Origin: Paramoeba atlantica
Lineage: Eukaryota > Discosea
Length of the DNA: 64,000 nt
Assembly (NCBI GenBank): GCA_977017575.1
Contig: CDRNVI010000026.1
Span: 248,001 to 312,000 of the forward strand
Direction of reading: 5' to 3'
The first letter of the stretch is position 1; the number at the start of each line of letters is the position of its first letter. The translations under genes and the position numbers were made by a program. Positions 1 to 13,287 of the stretch are shown one piece after another. The notes beneath the pieces were generated by a model that did no database searches, was not told where the DNA came from, and saw only the letters and a program-made list of their open reading frames with translations.

Positions 1-514
1 GCTGACCTAAGAACACTCGCAAACTGATATTATTAAGGATACATGTACTCTGACCCCCACTTAATTGTCATACCCTAACTACAATTGTCCGTTTTTTTTC
101 CTCGAAAAAGTGGTGACAAATAAGGGGGGAAAGTCACAGTACTATACGTCGTACTATACAATGATATACGTTTAATATCGTTCTCGTGTCTTTTGTGTTA
201 TCTACTCTACACTCTGTCTGATGATTCTGCTTAACAAAGCATTTTATACTATGACATTCATGATAAACTTCGTCTTTCGCTCCTATCTGATTTTTCGGTC
301 AAAGGGGCATATTTTTGTACCAAGTATTTTTTTCAATGAAATTTCTCCCCGACGAGTAGAAAAAAGTTCTTAAATATACAAAAACATTTTATCGTTCCTC
401 ATTAGTACTATCCAGAAATATTACGAATACTTGTATTGCGGGATTGCAATCACCTTTCACCTTCGCACAGTGCTGAAGTGTTTTTATACATTCTAGGAAG
501 GAATGTTCATCCCG

Positions 515-3015
515 TACCTCGATGGTATGAATTAATTCACTCAAATGTATCACACCCTTCGCAGTCAAAGCTCATATTAAATGTGATTTTAAGGGTGGTC
601 CAAACTTTCTTTGCATAACGGTTCCTTAGTAATGAAAGATTCCAATAAATTATCAGAAATTATTCAAATATTATAAAAATCGTTTTCAGTCAGTCGGAAG
701 AGTTGGTACAAAAATTTCCTTTTCACTCAATTATCACACCAGTGGCAGAGAACTCGGGGAGGGGGGGGGTCGATGAATGGTGATCAAACGTGCAGTCCGT
801 GCAATGAACGATTGTTTTTTTGAAAAGGAGTGGAAAATGCGATTTTATCGCTCACTTACCTTGATTCTCAGGAAACCACCTTGTGGAGCGTCGAGATGTA
901 CAGAAACAGTACCTTTATCTGTAAAAGGAATAATTCCCTGTATGCATGTTTTTTCAGCGCAAAAACGGTTTTTTTTTGCAATTAATAGGGGGAGGGAGAA
1001 GTCTGGAACGCGGCATTGCCTCTATTTTTTTACCCAGTATTTGAACCATGGTCCATATTTGAAAACAAGCTACTACGTAAGGTATATAGAAACTATAAAA
1101 CCAACTTTGCCACTTCCCAACTTTCCCACCTCCCCTTACCCAACTTCCACCTTTCCAGAGAGGGTAAGGCTCGGAAGGAAGACGTCCTCCGGTCGGTTCA
1201 AGGCGCCCCCTGGACCCCTATTCCCAAGGCTTTTTTCACGTCTCCATGCTTACACGTGTATGTCCAGTGGGAAAGTGCGGTTCTCCTTGGGACATGTGAT
1301 TTCTTCCCCGTAGACCGGAACTCCCATATTGCATCATACAGGTAAGCCTGCAGAGATTTATATGGTGAAAACGCGCACAATACGCGTTTTTGTCACCTGT
1401 TTCTATTCAGCAGCACTGAGAATGTTCTCCTGCATCTAATTTTTGTCGTTGCGGTGTTGATACACTATGAAGCTCCCACTCAGAGCCTGCACGGTCATAT
1501 TGCGCCGGCACTCAGCCACCAGCTCATCATCACCCATAAATAGAGAGTTGAGAGTTCGCCCAGCACTACTTATTTTCCCTCTCGCTCCGACTTCGAAAAC
1601 GAGTAGGAAAGTGCGGGACAAGAACGGAATTCCGTTGGGTTGAAGGCGTGACCGGTACCTCTGGACGAACGCCTAGCTACTAGCCTCTTTCCGGTTCTAG
1701 GACAGCCAGCGTGCGCGTGTCCATGTTCATCTCATACGTCGATGGTGGGGTTTAATTCACTCAAATGTATCATACCCTTCGCAGTCAAAGCTCATAGGAA
1801 GCTAGTCCTAGTGGACGTGAAGATGGTAAACCCACTGGCCCCGTCCTACGTGGACAAGGAGGCAGCTGAGCCCTCCTTCACCGTGAGGCAGGCTGAGCAC
1901 CTCAAAAGGCGCACTCACGAGGAAATGGCGGGGGCCAGGGAGATGGATTTCTTCCCTTTGGCCTTCACCACGTACGGTGTCCCCGGCCCCGAGACCCTCC
2001 AGTTTCTAAATCTGGTCGCTCGGAAGGCCACCGGCGAGAAGAATGGTTGCCTCAGGCATTTTATCATGGCAATCGGGGTAGCCATCCAAAAGGGGAACGC
2101 CCAGATAGCGCATGCCGCGGTACAAAACTGGTACCGTAGGGGCGTGCGCAAATGGGCTCGGGGGTTGACAAAAAAAACTTTAACGATAAAGATACTGTTT
2201 CTGTACCTTATTGATTTATTTCCTTTTTCTTCCCTACACCATCTTCCAGACCATGGGAGGGCACCCCCCTCAAATACACACTTTCTTGTCGGCATCCCCC
2301 CTCCCTCTCTCGTCCCATCATCCGTCTGCGCCGTATCCCCCCACCTCGACCTTCCGTGTCAGCGCGCTTGTCGTTCTGTTGTTTTCCTCTCTTGCGTCCC
2401 CCACCCCCGTGCCAGCAGCCCAAAGTATTGTATACTTGCTCAAGGGGTGGGGGCAGAGGTCCAGACCGATGGGCTCGGGCGTCGTTTCTCCTTGTCCCCG
2501 CGTCCGTCCCGCCATGTCCCTCTTCCCGCTTTTTGCCCTCGGCGTGACGGCGGCTATGCGTTTCGTCTCCTCCAAGTCTCCCACCCTCGTACAGCAACTC
2601 AAAGTATCTTATACTGCTAACGGGGTGGGAGCGGAGGTCCTGGACCACATGGGCCACATGTGCGGACGAGCCGGTCAGTGGGGACGCGTCAGTCGGTAGG
2701 GCGTAAGTGGGGGAAGGGAAGTGAGTGTGGTGAGGGGAAGGAAGTAGGGGAAGGAAGGAAGTAGGGTGAAAGGTTTTAAGTGGTGGAAAGTTCGAAACGT
2801 AGATATAAACATTAGAATCAATACTACTGCCCCTAATTATTCGCAAAAAAAAGCTCATACTGTTACACGAAATGTGATTCGAAAGGTGTTGCTAACTTTC
2901 TTTGCATAACGGTTCCTTCGTAATGAAAGATTCTAATACATTATTAGAATTTATTCCAATATTATAAAAATCGTTTTCATTCAGTCGGATGAGTTGGTAC
3001 AAAATATTCCATTTT
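515..3015 (+). repeat. ~200-bp direct repeat; second copy split by a LINE
   Basis: Copy 1 is 515-725. Copy 2 is 1733-1796 continued at 2850-3015. Shared landmarks are TCGATGG...TTAATTCACTCAAATGTATCA, CCCTTCGCAGTCAAAGCTCATA, TTTCTTTGCATAACGGTTCC and AAAATCGTTTTCA. Copy 1 is uninterrupted, so it supplies the empty site for the element inserted in copy 2. Confidence 0.85.
1797..2849 (+). mobile_element. 5'-truncated LINE (non-LTR retrotransposon) insertion
   Basis: The insertion splits a repeat whose intact copy is at 515-725 and is flanked by a 10-bp target-site duplication, AAAGCTCATA (1787-1796 and 2850-2859). It ends in a short A run. The 5' third (about 1800-2180) is open on the + strand. 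Its peptide (VDVKMVNPLAPSYVDKEA, then FFPLAFTTYGVPGPETLQFL, then VAIQKGNAQIAHAAVQ) resembles the C-terminal nuclease-like part that follows reverse transcriptase in some LINEs; that family call is from memory of the pattern. The rest is 3' UTR with an imperfect ~55-bp tandem repeat (about 2420-2475 and 2595-2655, both 'CAAAGTAT.TTATAC...GGGGTGGG'). No catalytic RT core remains, as expected for target-primed 5' truncation. Confidence 0.75.
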
Positions 3016-3658
3016 CACAGATTTTTCTTTACATTTGCCGTGTTTGATATTTAAAGTTTTTATTCAGTTATTTTCAAATGGACTACAGTTATTTTACGAT
3101 TGTTGTGTATCTACTCTATGAGTTTGTACACTCAATACGACGCCGTACTACATACTATCTGATGATTCTGCCTAACAAAGCATTTTTATTATGAAACTCA
3201 TGATACATTTTGTCTTTCGCTCCTATCTGATTTTTTAACCATTGTTCTCATATCGATTTACACTTGTCTTTACTTACATTGTACTATTCATTGGAGACTA
3301 TTCCTCTTTGTTGCGGTTTTTATGTTATCTATTATTAGACTTTTTAGACTCAATACTGCCTGATGATTCTGCCTGATAAAGCATTTTGTTTATTATGAAC
3401 CTCATGATACGTTCGTCTTTCGCTCCTATCTGATCACCCGCGTACATTTTCGTTCCCTATTTTACCAGTAACACTAGTAACCCCACTAATTGGGGTTTCG
3501 TTTTCACTAGATTTTTATCAACCTTATTCAGATTATCAACCTTAATTCAGGCAGAATTAATGAAAGTGTAATTAAAAGAGGGAAAAGATCAAGCGCTTAA
3601 ATTCTATTCTAAAACAAGACGTTGCCATTTTGGTAAAAAAGCAGTATTCTATGTGTCT

Positions 3659-4879
3659 ATGTTGAATCTCGATGATTTGAAGGCCAATTTAAGGCGGCGC
3701 ATTGCAGTAGCACCACGCCAATCTCTTTTTAATCTAAAATCAACAGGAAAACACCAAAAGCGATTACATACCGAGTCGGTACAGTCATCTGAAGGTCACG
3801 TGAAAAGATCAGTCAATGTTCAAAAGTCTCACCAAATTTTTCCATCGAGTTCCGTATCTGACAGTGTTACTTCTACCATTCTTTCACAAGTCGAACTTCG
3901 CGTCAACGAAGAGAAATTTAGTTCGCACGGAGATAGACTGCGCACGTTTTTTCCTACAATGGAGACGGAAGAAATGGATGATGTTTCCGCTATTCATCCA
4001 CCAAAGGAAGAAACCATCCCCCCGTGTGTGCAACTCTTACGATCCGAAGAATTATCCGACGGTGAATCTTCCTCCTCTGACGAAAATATTCTATCTGATA
4101 CGGACATGGAGATCGTGCGGCGTCACAACACGTGGGTGCAATCCCAACAACAACTTTCGCATTCTCAATCCTCCTTACATTCGCCTCTTTATCCCTCCTC
4201 TCATCCCAACTCACAGAACACGCCCTTGGAACTTAGTAGTATGAACCCAGGAGCTGTACATTATGATGCTGACACCATCGCACCCTATTTAAAGACGGTC
4301 AAGACCTCAACCGCCCCTCCCTGCTCCCTTGTGGAGTGGGAAAACGAGGATGAGGAGGATGAGGCCATGCTCGGTGAGATGAGCCGCAGCCAGTCGTTTT
4401 CTACACAATATTCTGCGTATTTAGGTACGGTTCAAAGTCACCGTGGGTCATCTGCTCTTGATCCAATCTCCTCTGCTGCAGCAGCATCGGTTACCGATAT
4501 GATTCGCCCCATAAGCACAACTCGGGCAGAGTTAAAGCCAGTAAAACGTAAACCTCTGGTGGGACTTAACCCGAAGGCTCGGGATAAGCTTGATGTGATC
4601 AAGCGCATGACCTCGTTCGATACGGTTAAGGCAGGGGCGGTTGTATTTTCCACAAAGAAAACCGTTTCGCAGACAAAGACAACAAAAGATATGAAAACCC
4701 GTCAGAGCAACACGGAATCCCTGGTCGTGAGTTCCAAAATGGATGGGACAGTAGCGGCAAGCTACGAGCACGTGCGCAACACAACGCAGGGGGGTAGCCA
4801 GCCGCCTTCCGCGAATGAACTTAGTCAACAAGCCCTTTTGGATGCCTTTTCGGCAGTTCCAGAGAGGTTGAATCAGTAG
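3659..4879 (+). CDS. Unrecognised acidic/serine-rich protein, 406 aa
   Basis: An intact frame with its first ATG at 3659 (an upstream in-frame GTG at 3653 is not needed). I recognise no domain. The N-terminus is basic (about residues 1-45, LKANLRRRIAV). The middle is rich in S, E, D, P and Q, with acidic patches (GESSSSDENILSDTDMEI; WENEDEEDEAMLGEM). A basic segment follows (ELKPVKRKPLVGLNPKARDKLDVIKRM, around residues 285-315). No signal peptide or membrane segment is visible. The pattern suggests an intrinsically disordered, probably nuclear or cytoplasmic protein with one short conserved-looking basic module; this is inference. Codon use is balanced, without the strong C/G bias of the nearby CDC48 gene. 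Its stop precedes a 300-bp spacer. Confidence 0.7.
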   Translation: MLNLDDLKANLRRRIAVAPRQSLFNLKSTGKHQKRLHTESVQSSEGHVKRSVNVQKSHQIFPSSSVSDSVTSTILSQVELRVNEEKFSSHGDRLRTFFPTMETEEMDDVSAIHPPKEETIPPCVQLLRSEELSDGESSSSDENILSDTDMEIVRRHNTWVQSQQQLSHSQSSLHSPLYPSSHPNSQNTPLELSSMNPGAVHYDADTIAPYLKTVKTSTAPPCSLVEWENEDEEDEAMLGEMSRSQSFSTQYSAYLGTVQSHRGSSALDPISSAAAASVTDMIRPISTTRAELKPVKRKPLVGLNPKARDKLDVIKRMTSFDTVKAGAVVFSTKKTVSQTKTTKDMKTRQSNTESLVVSSKMDGTVAASYEHVRNTTQGGSQPPSANELSQQALLDAFSAVPERLNQ

Positions 4880-5180
4880 ATTTCGCACGCCTTTCAGATT
4901 GTTTCGCACGTCTGAAGTGTGTGTACATAGTGGGCCATCAAGATATGCGAATCAGTGCGTAGTAAACCGCCAAGATGTCATGATTCTTACGGTGCCAACG
5001 CTACGGTGAGTGATGTATACTTCGAAGCTGTACAAATGGCATCGTAGCTTCCTAAACATACTCTATGCACAATGTAAATATTATTCTTGTAAGACATTTT
5101 GCTCAGAGATGACCTTCATAAACCTTATTTTTTATCTGAAAGAAAATTCAACTCTACGTGACATACTTATCCGCTTTCTC

Positions 5181-5666
5181 ATGAGCTTTGCCACCGCCTT
5201 ATCTAGTTCGATACGTTCGAGCCGATGGGCCCACTGGTTCTACGCCCGGTGCGGTCGATGTCAGGAGCCGCAGCGCTTCGGGGTAGGTTACACTCCATGC
5301 CCTGATGTTGTTGTTTTCCACCAAGCAACACAGTGCAAGTACTACCACCGATTGCACGACATACACGCCGGTTCCAACGGGCGAGGACATAACCTATGGG
5401 ATCTTCGCAAATGTACCGCGTGCTCATCTTTGCATGGAGATTGGATCTACCTGGACGATATTCAATATTCGGATATTATGACGGAACGAAGGCAGAGGAA
5501 TGAGAAAAATCGCCTTGCCGAGGAAAATAAATCTGACAACGCACACTCCTCCTCTCATTGCACAAAGCACCCGAGTCATAAAACAATTGATCGGGCGAAA
5601 AATTTACAGAAGATGGAAAAACAATTAATGCGGCGTTATCCAATGAAACCGATTGTTGAAAACTGA
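5181..5666 (+). CDS. Hypothetical cysteine-containing protein, ~161 aa
   Basis: The frame is open from 5013, but the upstream stretch is AT-rich and reads like leader. The ATG at 5181 follows a pyrimidine-rich tract (CTTATCCGCTTTCTC), so I place the start there. Visible features are CGRC near residue 24, further Cys/His residues (TPCPDVV, QCKYYHRLHDIH), a second C-x2-C (KCTAC) around residue 90, and a basic, charged C-terminal tail. The cysteine pairs could form a zinc ribbon such as those in transposon or nucleic-acid-binding proteins, but I cannot name a family. It lies just before a decayed transposase, so it may itself be mobile-element derived. Confidence 0.4.
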   Translation: MSFATALSSSIRSSRWAHWFYARCGRCQEPQRFGVGYTPCPDVVVFHQATQCKYYHRLHDIHAGSNGRGHNLWDLRKCTACSSLHGDWIYLDDIQYSDIMTERRQRNEKNRLAEENKSDNAHSSSHCTKHPSHKTIDRAKNLQKMEKQLMRRYPMKPIVEN

Positions 5667-5754
5667 GTGGTACGATCCACATCGTTCATGTACCGTTACC
5701 CCCCCCTTACTTATCCCGCATTTTGACCCCAAAATCAGTGATTTTGTAATAAGT

Positions 5755-5802
5755 AACGTACTTGGATAAGTAGCGTACCTGGATAAGTAGCGTACCTGAA
5801 AA
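5755..5802 (+). repeat. Short tandem repeat, ~17-bp unit
   Basis: About three imperfect units of 'GTACCTGGATAAGTAGC' occur in the spacer between the 5181 gene and the transposase remnant. No function is evident. Confidence 0.6.
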
Positions 5803-5879
5803 ATATTTCGACCTCAGCAGAGGAAACATGGGACGTTATCGGAATCCATTAGAGCGACGTGGAATCCGTTAGAGGAGCG

Positions 5880-6452
5880 AATAAACAGGACATCAACCTC
5901 TCGCTCACGAAGGAAGGAAAGAATTTCGATGAGCAGCATAGAGGTCAACCACCATCAAAGTTTGTCGTGGAGGATAGCGCGCATGGTCTAAGAACTCTAT
6001 TTGAAGCCATGTCAGAAGAAGGCCACCGTTTATCCACCCCGATGAAGTTGTTGTGGCAGTACGATGGTACTTTGCAGCTGCCGCGCTGAGTTCCCGAGAG
6101 ATGGGGACTGTGGAGGACCTCGCCTGCCAGATGAGATGGGGGGGCAACATTGTGTGGTCCCAAACGCCACCTCCGGTCTCATTAGCCGTGAGGATGACAG
6201 AGTTCCTCTGCGATCGACGTTCATCAGAGTCATCATCTCGAGAAAGTTTCGGACCCGCGCATCAGCATCTGTCTGAACGAGTTGAGTGCAACCGCTCATA
6301 TGGCGGCGACAAACGTTCGCAAATCGACAAAAGCGCTGCCAGAACTTTTGCTTCTCATTCTCTGTTAGTTGGCTGAAATGGTCAAATGTCCCAAAGTATT
6401 GGAACATCATGGATTTCGTGACCCACGACAAGGGCGCCACGCAAGACCGCAA
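5880..6452 (-). pseudogene. Decayed DDE_1-type (pogo/jerky-like) transposase
   Basis: Two overlapping minus-strand frames, roughly 6452-6030 and 6150-5905, read like successive parts of one DDE_1-superfamily transposase. The first gives ENEKQKFWQRFCRFANVCRR, then VRNFLEMMTL. The second gives LPPHLIWQARSSTVPIS, then SSGWINGGLLLTWLQIEF, then PPRQTLMVVDLYAAHRN. The 'PP.LI.QG....P' and 'LM.VD.Y.AHRN' blocks are typical of this superfamily, where the aspartate of the last block is catalytic. At least one frameshift separates the frames, and there is no intact N-terminal DNA-binding region. I see no terminal repeats. It is dead transposon sequence on the strand opposite to the host genes. Confidence 0.55.
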
Positions 6453-6661
6453 TCACGCGATAACCCTGAGTGTATAATTCCTGATTCTGAAGCAGAATAC
6501 ATGTAGATGGATTCCATAGGAGAGTCTGCAGATGGGCTAGGTTGGGGTTCAAAAAAACCTACACGAACCTACACGGATCTACACGAATTCACACAGACTT
6601 ACACAGAACCCCCTTTTTTCCGATTTCTAGTAGTTTTACCGTAGTTCATTTTTAAAAAATT

Positions 6662-6776
6662 TCTTTTTTAGGCTCTTCGTTAAACGCGGTGATTGTTTTC
6701 AACTTAGAAGTCACTCATGCTGCGAGCTTCGCGTTGAAAACTACCTCCGCGTTTAACGAAGAGCCTAAAAAAGAAA
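6662..6776. repeat. Near-perfect hairpin / fold-back repeat
   Basis: The left arm, about 6662-6703 (TCTTTTTTAGGCTCTTCGTT...), is complementary to the right arm, about 6733-6775 (...AACGAAGAGCCTAAAAAAGA), with a short loop. The arms are about 40 bp with a few mismatches. Just upstream (6558-6605) is a run of imperfect TACACGRAYC units. It resembles a fold-back MITE. Confidence 0.75.
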
Positions 6777-7277
6777 AATTGGTTACGAAAGCCGAAAAAA
6801 ACGGAAGAATTTGAGCCAAAAATCGCCGATTTTTAAGTAAAAATAGGTGCTTTTTTGCGTATTTTTGCTCTGAGAGCGCTAAATTCGATATTTTCGTGTG
6901 GTACGACCATTATCATCATAAGCATTATTAGACTAATACTAGGATAAATTAGACAATACTAATTTAGTATTGTGCCTAAGCGGGTTTGTTCTTTCAGTTG
7001 TTATTATTTCGGCTGTTATTCAACTTATCATTCAAGTGACGTGTTTTAACTGAACCACTGTCCAGGTTAATATTCATATACCCTCGTATTATTCCTACCA
7101 GGAATATTAAGTGTCCCAATGGTGCTTAATATTCCTACCCTCCTCTCCCCGACACCGACCCTGTCTTTACTTGAGATCCACACAACTTTTTTTTCAATAA
7201 TCGAGGGTAGAGCGGTAATTATACAACCACCGCAATAATATCGTAATTAAATATACCACTTTACCTAAGTTGCCAAG

Positions 7278-7285
7278 TATAAAAG
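7278..7285 (+). promoter_or_regulatory. TATA-like box upstream of the first LRR gene
   Basis: TATAAAAG lies about 140 bp before the ATG at 7427. Similar boxes occur near 11486 (TATAAATA, before 11531), 45777 (TTATATAA, before 45856) and 29087 (TATAAATT, before the broken LRR gene). Individual promoters are suggested but not proven. Confidence 0.35.
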
Positions 7286-7426
7286 AGCGAAGATGGATGA
7301 ACACATACAAGTGCACTACAGATTCCTTTATGCTCGGGCCCAATTTTCCGCCTTTTTCAAACAAGAAATTTCTAAGATAAGCTACGAATTTTGTTATTGA
7401 TTCATTTTATATTAGTCTACATATTG

Positions 7427-8209
7427 ATGATTTTCGCTGTGAGTAGCGTGTTATTTCACACGCTAGGTCACCGCTTCTCTGGAAAGGATGTCAGCGACAT
7501 AATCCGACGTCCGGCTAAGGTATCTTCTTCGATACTTCCCGCCGAACATGATTTGATACGCCTTATTCAAGGTGTAAAAAATCCCGATCCCTCGTGGACT
7601 CCGGACACTCCTGCCTGCGATTGGGTCGGTGTCAGTTGCAACGATGCAGAAAAGGTGCGAGCAATACGCTGGGAATGGATGCAAAGTTTATATGGAACTC
7701 TGTCCCTGCGCTATTTACCGGTATCGCTTGTATCATTTTCAGTGGACCGAACGTTTAATTTGGCACATGAAAATAAACTTAGTGGGGAAATCGAATTAAC
7801 GAGCCTTCCAGCAGGTTTGACTGACTTCAACCTCAGCGAAAACCGATTTAATGGTAGTGTAGATCTTACCTCCTTGCCTGAAAATCTAACACACTTGTAT
7901 TTGAATGGCAATGACTTATGCGGAGAGGTTTGTCTGGATTATTTGCCCTTGAAATTGCAACATCTTAGCCTAAGTAAGAATCATTTTACCGGAACGCCCA
8001 TTTTAACCAAGCTACCTCCCGCATTGGTATCTCTCGGCTTGTCGCAGAACCAATTCGAGGGTCATATCAATTTGGACGCCCTGCCTTTAAGCTTAAAACA
8101 TTTATGGCTAGATGAGAATAAGGAGCTCTCAGGAACCTATAGTCTTAATATGCTTCCTAAGTGCATAAGTCTAACATGCACCTCAACCGGCCTCTCAAGG
8201 TGGAATTAG
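7427..8209 (+). CDS. Leucine-rich repeat protein, KVRG/LRR family, 260 aa
   Basis: The start is the first in-frame ATG; upstream TTG codons are disregarded. A hydrophobic N-terminus (MIFAVSSVLFHTLGHRFSG) could be a short signal peptide. The family helix follows (AKVSSSILPAEHDLIRLIQGV, residues about 31-51), then a plant-like N-cap with both cysteines (SWTPDTPACDWVGVSCNDA). About six 23-residue LRRs come next (for example GEIELTSLPAGLTDFNLSEN and GSVDLTSLPENLTHLYLNGN), and a short C-terminal segment (TYSLNMLPKCISLTC). The architecture predicts a small curved binding scaffold, secreted or in the secretory pathway. Function is unknown; recognition or adhesion is inference. Confidence 0.85.
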   Translation: MIFAVSSVLFHTLGHRFSGKDVSDIIRRPAKVSSSILPAEHDLIRLIQGVKNPDPSWTPDTPACDWVGVSCNDAEKVRAIRWEWMQSLYGTLSLRYLPVSLVSFSVDRTFNLAHENKLSGEIELTSLPAGLTDFNLSENRFNGSVDLTSLPENLTHLYLNGNDLCGEVCLDYLPLKLQHLSLSKNHFTGTPILTKLPPALVSLGLSQNQFEGHINLDALPLSLKHLWLDENKELSGTYSLNMLPKCISLTCTSTGLSRWN

Positions 8210-8366
8210 CCCAAAGGAATTAACCGAATATAAAATGAGGGGCTGCGGGTGGATCGTCTGAATGTCTTGCCGCTCATGAAGAGTTAATCTTCGATATTTA
8301 GGCATATAAAGTGCGAGTTTCGATTAGAAAGAAAAGCTACTAATTATGATAAAAAATGTACCTCTT

Positions 8367-8440
8367 GGTGCACTGAGTATGACAATCCTATAAATTGTGG
8401 TACACTGCGTATGACAATTTGGTGCACTGACATTGACAAT
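8367..8440 (+). repeat. Three imperfect ~20-bp repeats
   Basis: Units of the form GGTGCACTGAGTATGACAAT start near 8367, 8397 and 8421. They lie in the spacer before CDC48. No other gene-like content is seen in 8210-8800 apart from a small GC-rich hairpin followed by a T run (GCCGCGAAGCGGC, about 8646-8658). Confidence 0.6.
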
Positions 8441-8673
8441 CCACCTATCTTTTCCGTTATGGAAACATACGGAATATAGCTCGTCATTTCGAAATTTGTT
8501 CACGAATTAATATTTCACATTTTTTTATTTTAGGGTATCTTTATTTCACAAAATTTTACGACCGCTGTACCCCATACACAGCAGTGGTGTAGAAACTCCA
8601 TTTACAGCGCTTAGGCACTCAAAATCACATGATAGAAAGAATTGCGCCGCGAAGCGGCGTGCTTTTTTTTTGA

Positions 8674-11187
<2,514 letters not shown>

Positions 11188-11530
11188 AGGGGGGAAGGTG
11201 AATAGGGTGGGGGGTCAAGTTAAATTTGTCTGTAAGGTGACAGGTGGGGCTGCGTACAGGTCGTTTATTCGTTGTTTTTGCTTCTTTTTTGGTTAGTAAC
11301 GTTGGGGGTTAAGAAAGCGTATTTGAAAAATATGGGAAAGTATTCAATTTTTGGCACATCATGGTGGACGGTGTCGTAACGTGTGTGTAAATGATGACCA
11401 CTGGATTTTGATTCGTGCACAAGTTGTACAGCGTTGCACTCAAAGAGTGCAATGAAGAGTCTCTTCATTCATGAGTAAAGATCAGGTATAAATACATTTG
11501 TTTACTTACTCTCTATCTTCCTCTAGTCAT

Positions 11531-11914
11531 ATGAAAGATGAATCTTTTTTTTGTGAAGAAGAAATCGCGGACAATATTTCGGAAATAGTTGGAACAACGC
11601 ATTTATTATCTGAGGAAGCCGCGGAGCTATATGAGCTCACTCTTCAGCATTATGCCGAGGAAATACTTAGCTCTGCTATAAATAAGATGCGGTCGGAGAG
11701 GAAGTCTTCGGGTACACAAACCCCAAAAGCAGTGCTTAACATACTAACGGACAATACTTTACGGGAAAATACGGATAAAGACTCCACGACTGGTGTTGTA
11801 CATGAGATGGAATGTACTCCTACGGCACAGGGCAAAGAATGCCTTACCATATCGCGCGAGGATGTTGTTCACTGTATTCGTACGTTCCAATCCAGTGCAG
11901 CAAAGACACGCTAA
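11531..11914 (+). CDS. Small acidic helical protein, possibly histone-fold
   Basis: 127 aa from the ATG at 11531, which lies 4 nt after a strong pyrimidine tract ending CTCTAG, a possible splice acceptor. The N-terminal half is acidic and helical (EEEIADNISEIVG, then LLSEEAAELYELTLQHYAEEILSSAINKM); a spacer rich in T/S follows, then LTISREDVVHCIRTF. The succession of a short helix, a long helix and a late 'LT..DV...I' helix resembles histone-fold transcription or centromere proteins, but the match is weak and the loop is long. I give no name. There is no signal peptide or TM. An upstream exon joined through the CTCTAG acceptor is possible, but I found no donor that keeps the frame. Confidence 0.55.
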   Translation: MKDESFFCEEEIADNISEIVGTTHLLSEEAAELYELTLQHYAEEILSSAINKMRSERKSSGTQTPKAVLNILTDNTLRENTDKDSTTGVVHEMECTPTAQGKECLTISREDVVHCIRTFQSSAAKTR

Positions 11915-12389
11915 TGGTGCTCAATTCATGTTTTTAGCGTGAGAAATTGTATTCGATTATTTCTCATTGGTTTCTTTGCGTTGAACATTGTAGGTACCGC
12001 CAGGGGCACGTTGCTGTTGTTGCTGGTAACTTACTAAAGTATTACTAACTTACGAAGTTCTCTCTTGTTCTGTTCTTCACATTACTGTTGTAAGGTACAG
12101 CACAGGCAGCTGTCGTACAGTTCCCTTCTGGACTCGATTCAATTATAGAATTCACGTCCAACGACTTCTACACTTCCAGTCTAGGGAGCAAGTGACTTTG
12201 TCCCTGTAACAAATTTCCAGGAAGATACTCGCAACCTCACTGACAAATACCCTGTTTTTTGTTGAATAGTGTCGATGTTCGCGTTTGATGTACGTTATAC
12301 CCTTTGTCTTAAAGACTACTATTGCATTCACCATACGATTCCATGTGTTTTTCGTTCTTTCGTCTAACTCTCCTTCCGAACCGATACAT
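11915..12389. other. Spacer without supported gene
   Basis: AT-rich intergenic DNA between the 11531 gene and the fold-back repeat at 12390. Short open frames exist on both strands but none has protein-like composition. Two 'TACTAACTTACGAAG'-like stretches are the only notable motifs. Confidence 0.5.
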
Positions 12390-12722
12390 GTAAACCCCGT
12401 TCCGGGTTAAAGTACCTGTAGCTCGCTATTGTACCGGGGGGTACAATAAGTGGAAACGCCTGGTTTTATTGTACCCGCAAAATTATTTCGCCTTTTTACA
12501 GATTTTCTTTTTAAAATTGATTACAATTTTACCTTTTCTACCAGCGAAGACATGAAAATAGAGAAGCGCTGGCGGCGCGAAGCGGCGCCAAATTATTTTT
12601 TGCACTATTTCGATTATTTTTCGGAATTGTACTTGTAGCAAGTACTATTGTACTTGTAGCTACGTATTGTACCTGTAGCTCGTTATTGTACCGGGGGGGT
12701 ACATTAACCCGGACGGGGGGTT
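12390..12722. repeat. Palindromic MITE-like element (~330 bp)
   Basis: Ends are inverted: the left CCCCGTTCCGGGTTAAAGTAC pairs with the right GTACATTAACCCGGACGGGG. Within the ends, 'GTACCTGTAGCTCG.TATTGTACCGGGGGG' occurs as a direct pair (about 12410-12448 and 12664-12704). The centre contains a GC-rich hairpin (GGCGCGAAGCGGCGCC). There is no coding sequence, so a non-autonomous fold-back element is likely. Confidence 0.65.
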
Positions 12723-13287
12723 ATGTTGCGGACGGGTTTAAATATCGGCTACAACTTTACTATCAATCGAGTATTCACGTGAGAAACCGTTTGCGAACGC
12801 TCTACCCGCGCTCGTATTATCAGTAGCCACAAAGTCTCCCAGCTTTGTATTTGTGAGCTTTTAAGTTGCGTGACCTCTGATATCTTCGTATCCCGAACCC
12901 GCCTGCTGCTCGAAAGGAAGTAAACAAGCGACTTTCCGCTAAACAAATATATTCATTCTTCTACTCAAATATCTCTTTGAAGTAAATCTCAGTTCTATGA
13001 AGTTCAAAACAACGCATCCTGACTCGATTTTCGCAGTTCCTTTGATAGAAATACGCATTCTCGAAAATCGCGGAGTAAAAAAACTCCAACACTCTCACAA
13101 CGAGTCGAAAATAAGTGTTCCGAAAATAATAAATGGGATTGTACGTTCGCAGCAAAAAGAATGAAGTACTTCTGTATAATACCATTATAATAGTAATATT
13201 ATTAATATTATTAATAGTAGTAGTATAATAGTATAATACTATTATAATAATAGTAAAAGGATTTAGTTCTTTGTTTGCGTTAATTTC

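Larger units (their letters stand above)
218..3434 (+). repeat. Three copies of a ~75-bp dispersed direct repeat
   Basis: Copies lie at 218-294, 3159-3236 and 3360-3434. Each starts CTGATGATTCTGC, runs through an AAAGCATTTT block and a 'CATGATA' block, and ends with CGTCTTTCGCTCCTATCTGA. A looser 'TATCTACTCTA' or 'TATCTATTATTAG' stretch precedes each copy. No coding potential is seen. Together with the neighbouring repeats, this shows that the first 3.5 kb is repeat-built spacer rather than genes. Confidence 0.8.

Noticed and set aside
2208-2858. Long minus-strand frame across the LINE 3' UTR
   Set aside because: Composition is that of the G/C-skewed UTR (Pro/Arg/Gly-rich), and it overlaps the 3' tail and poly-A of the element. 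No motif.
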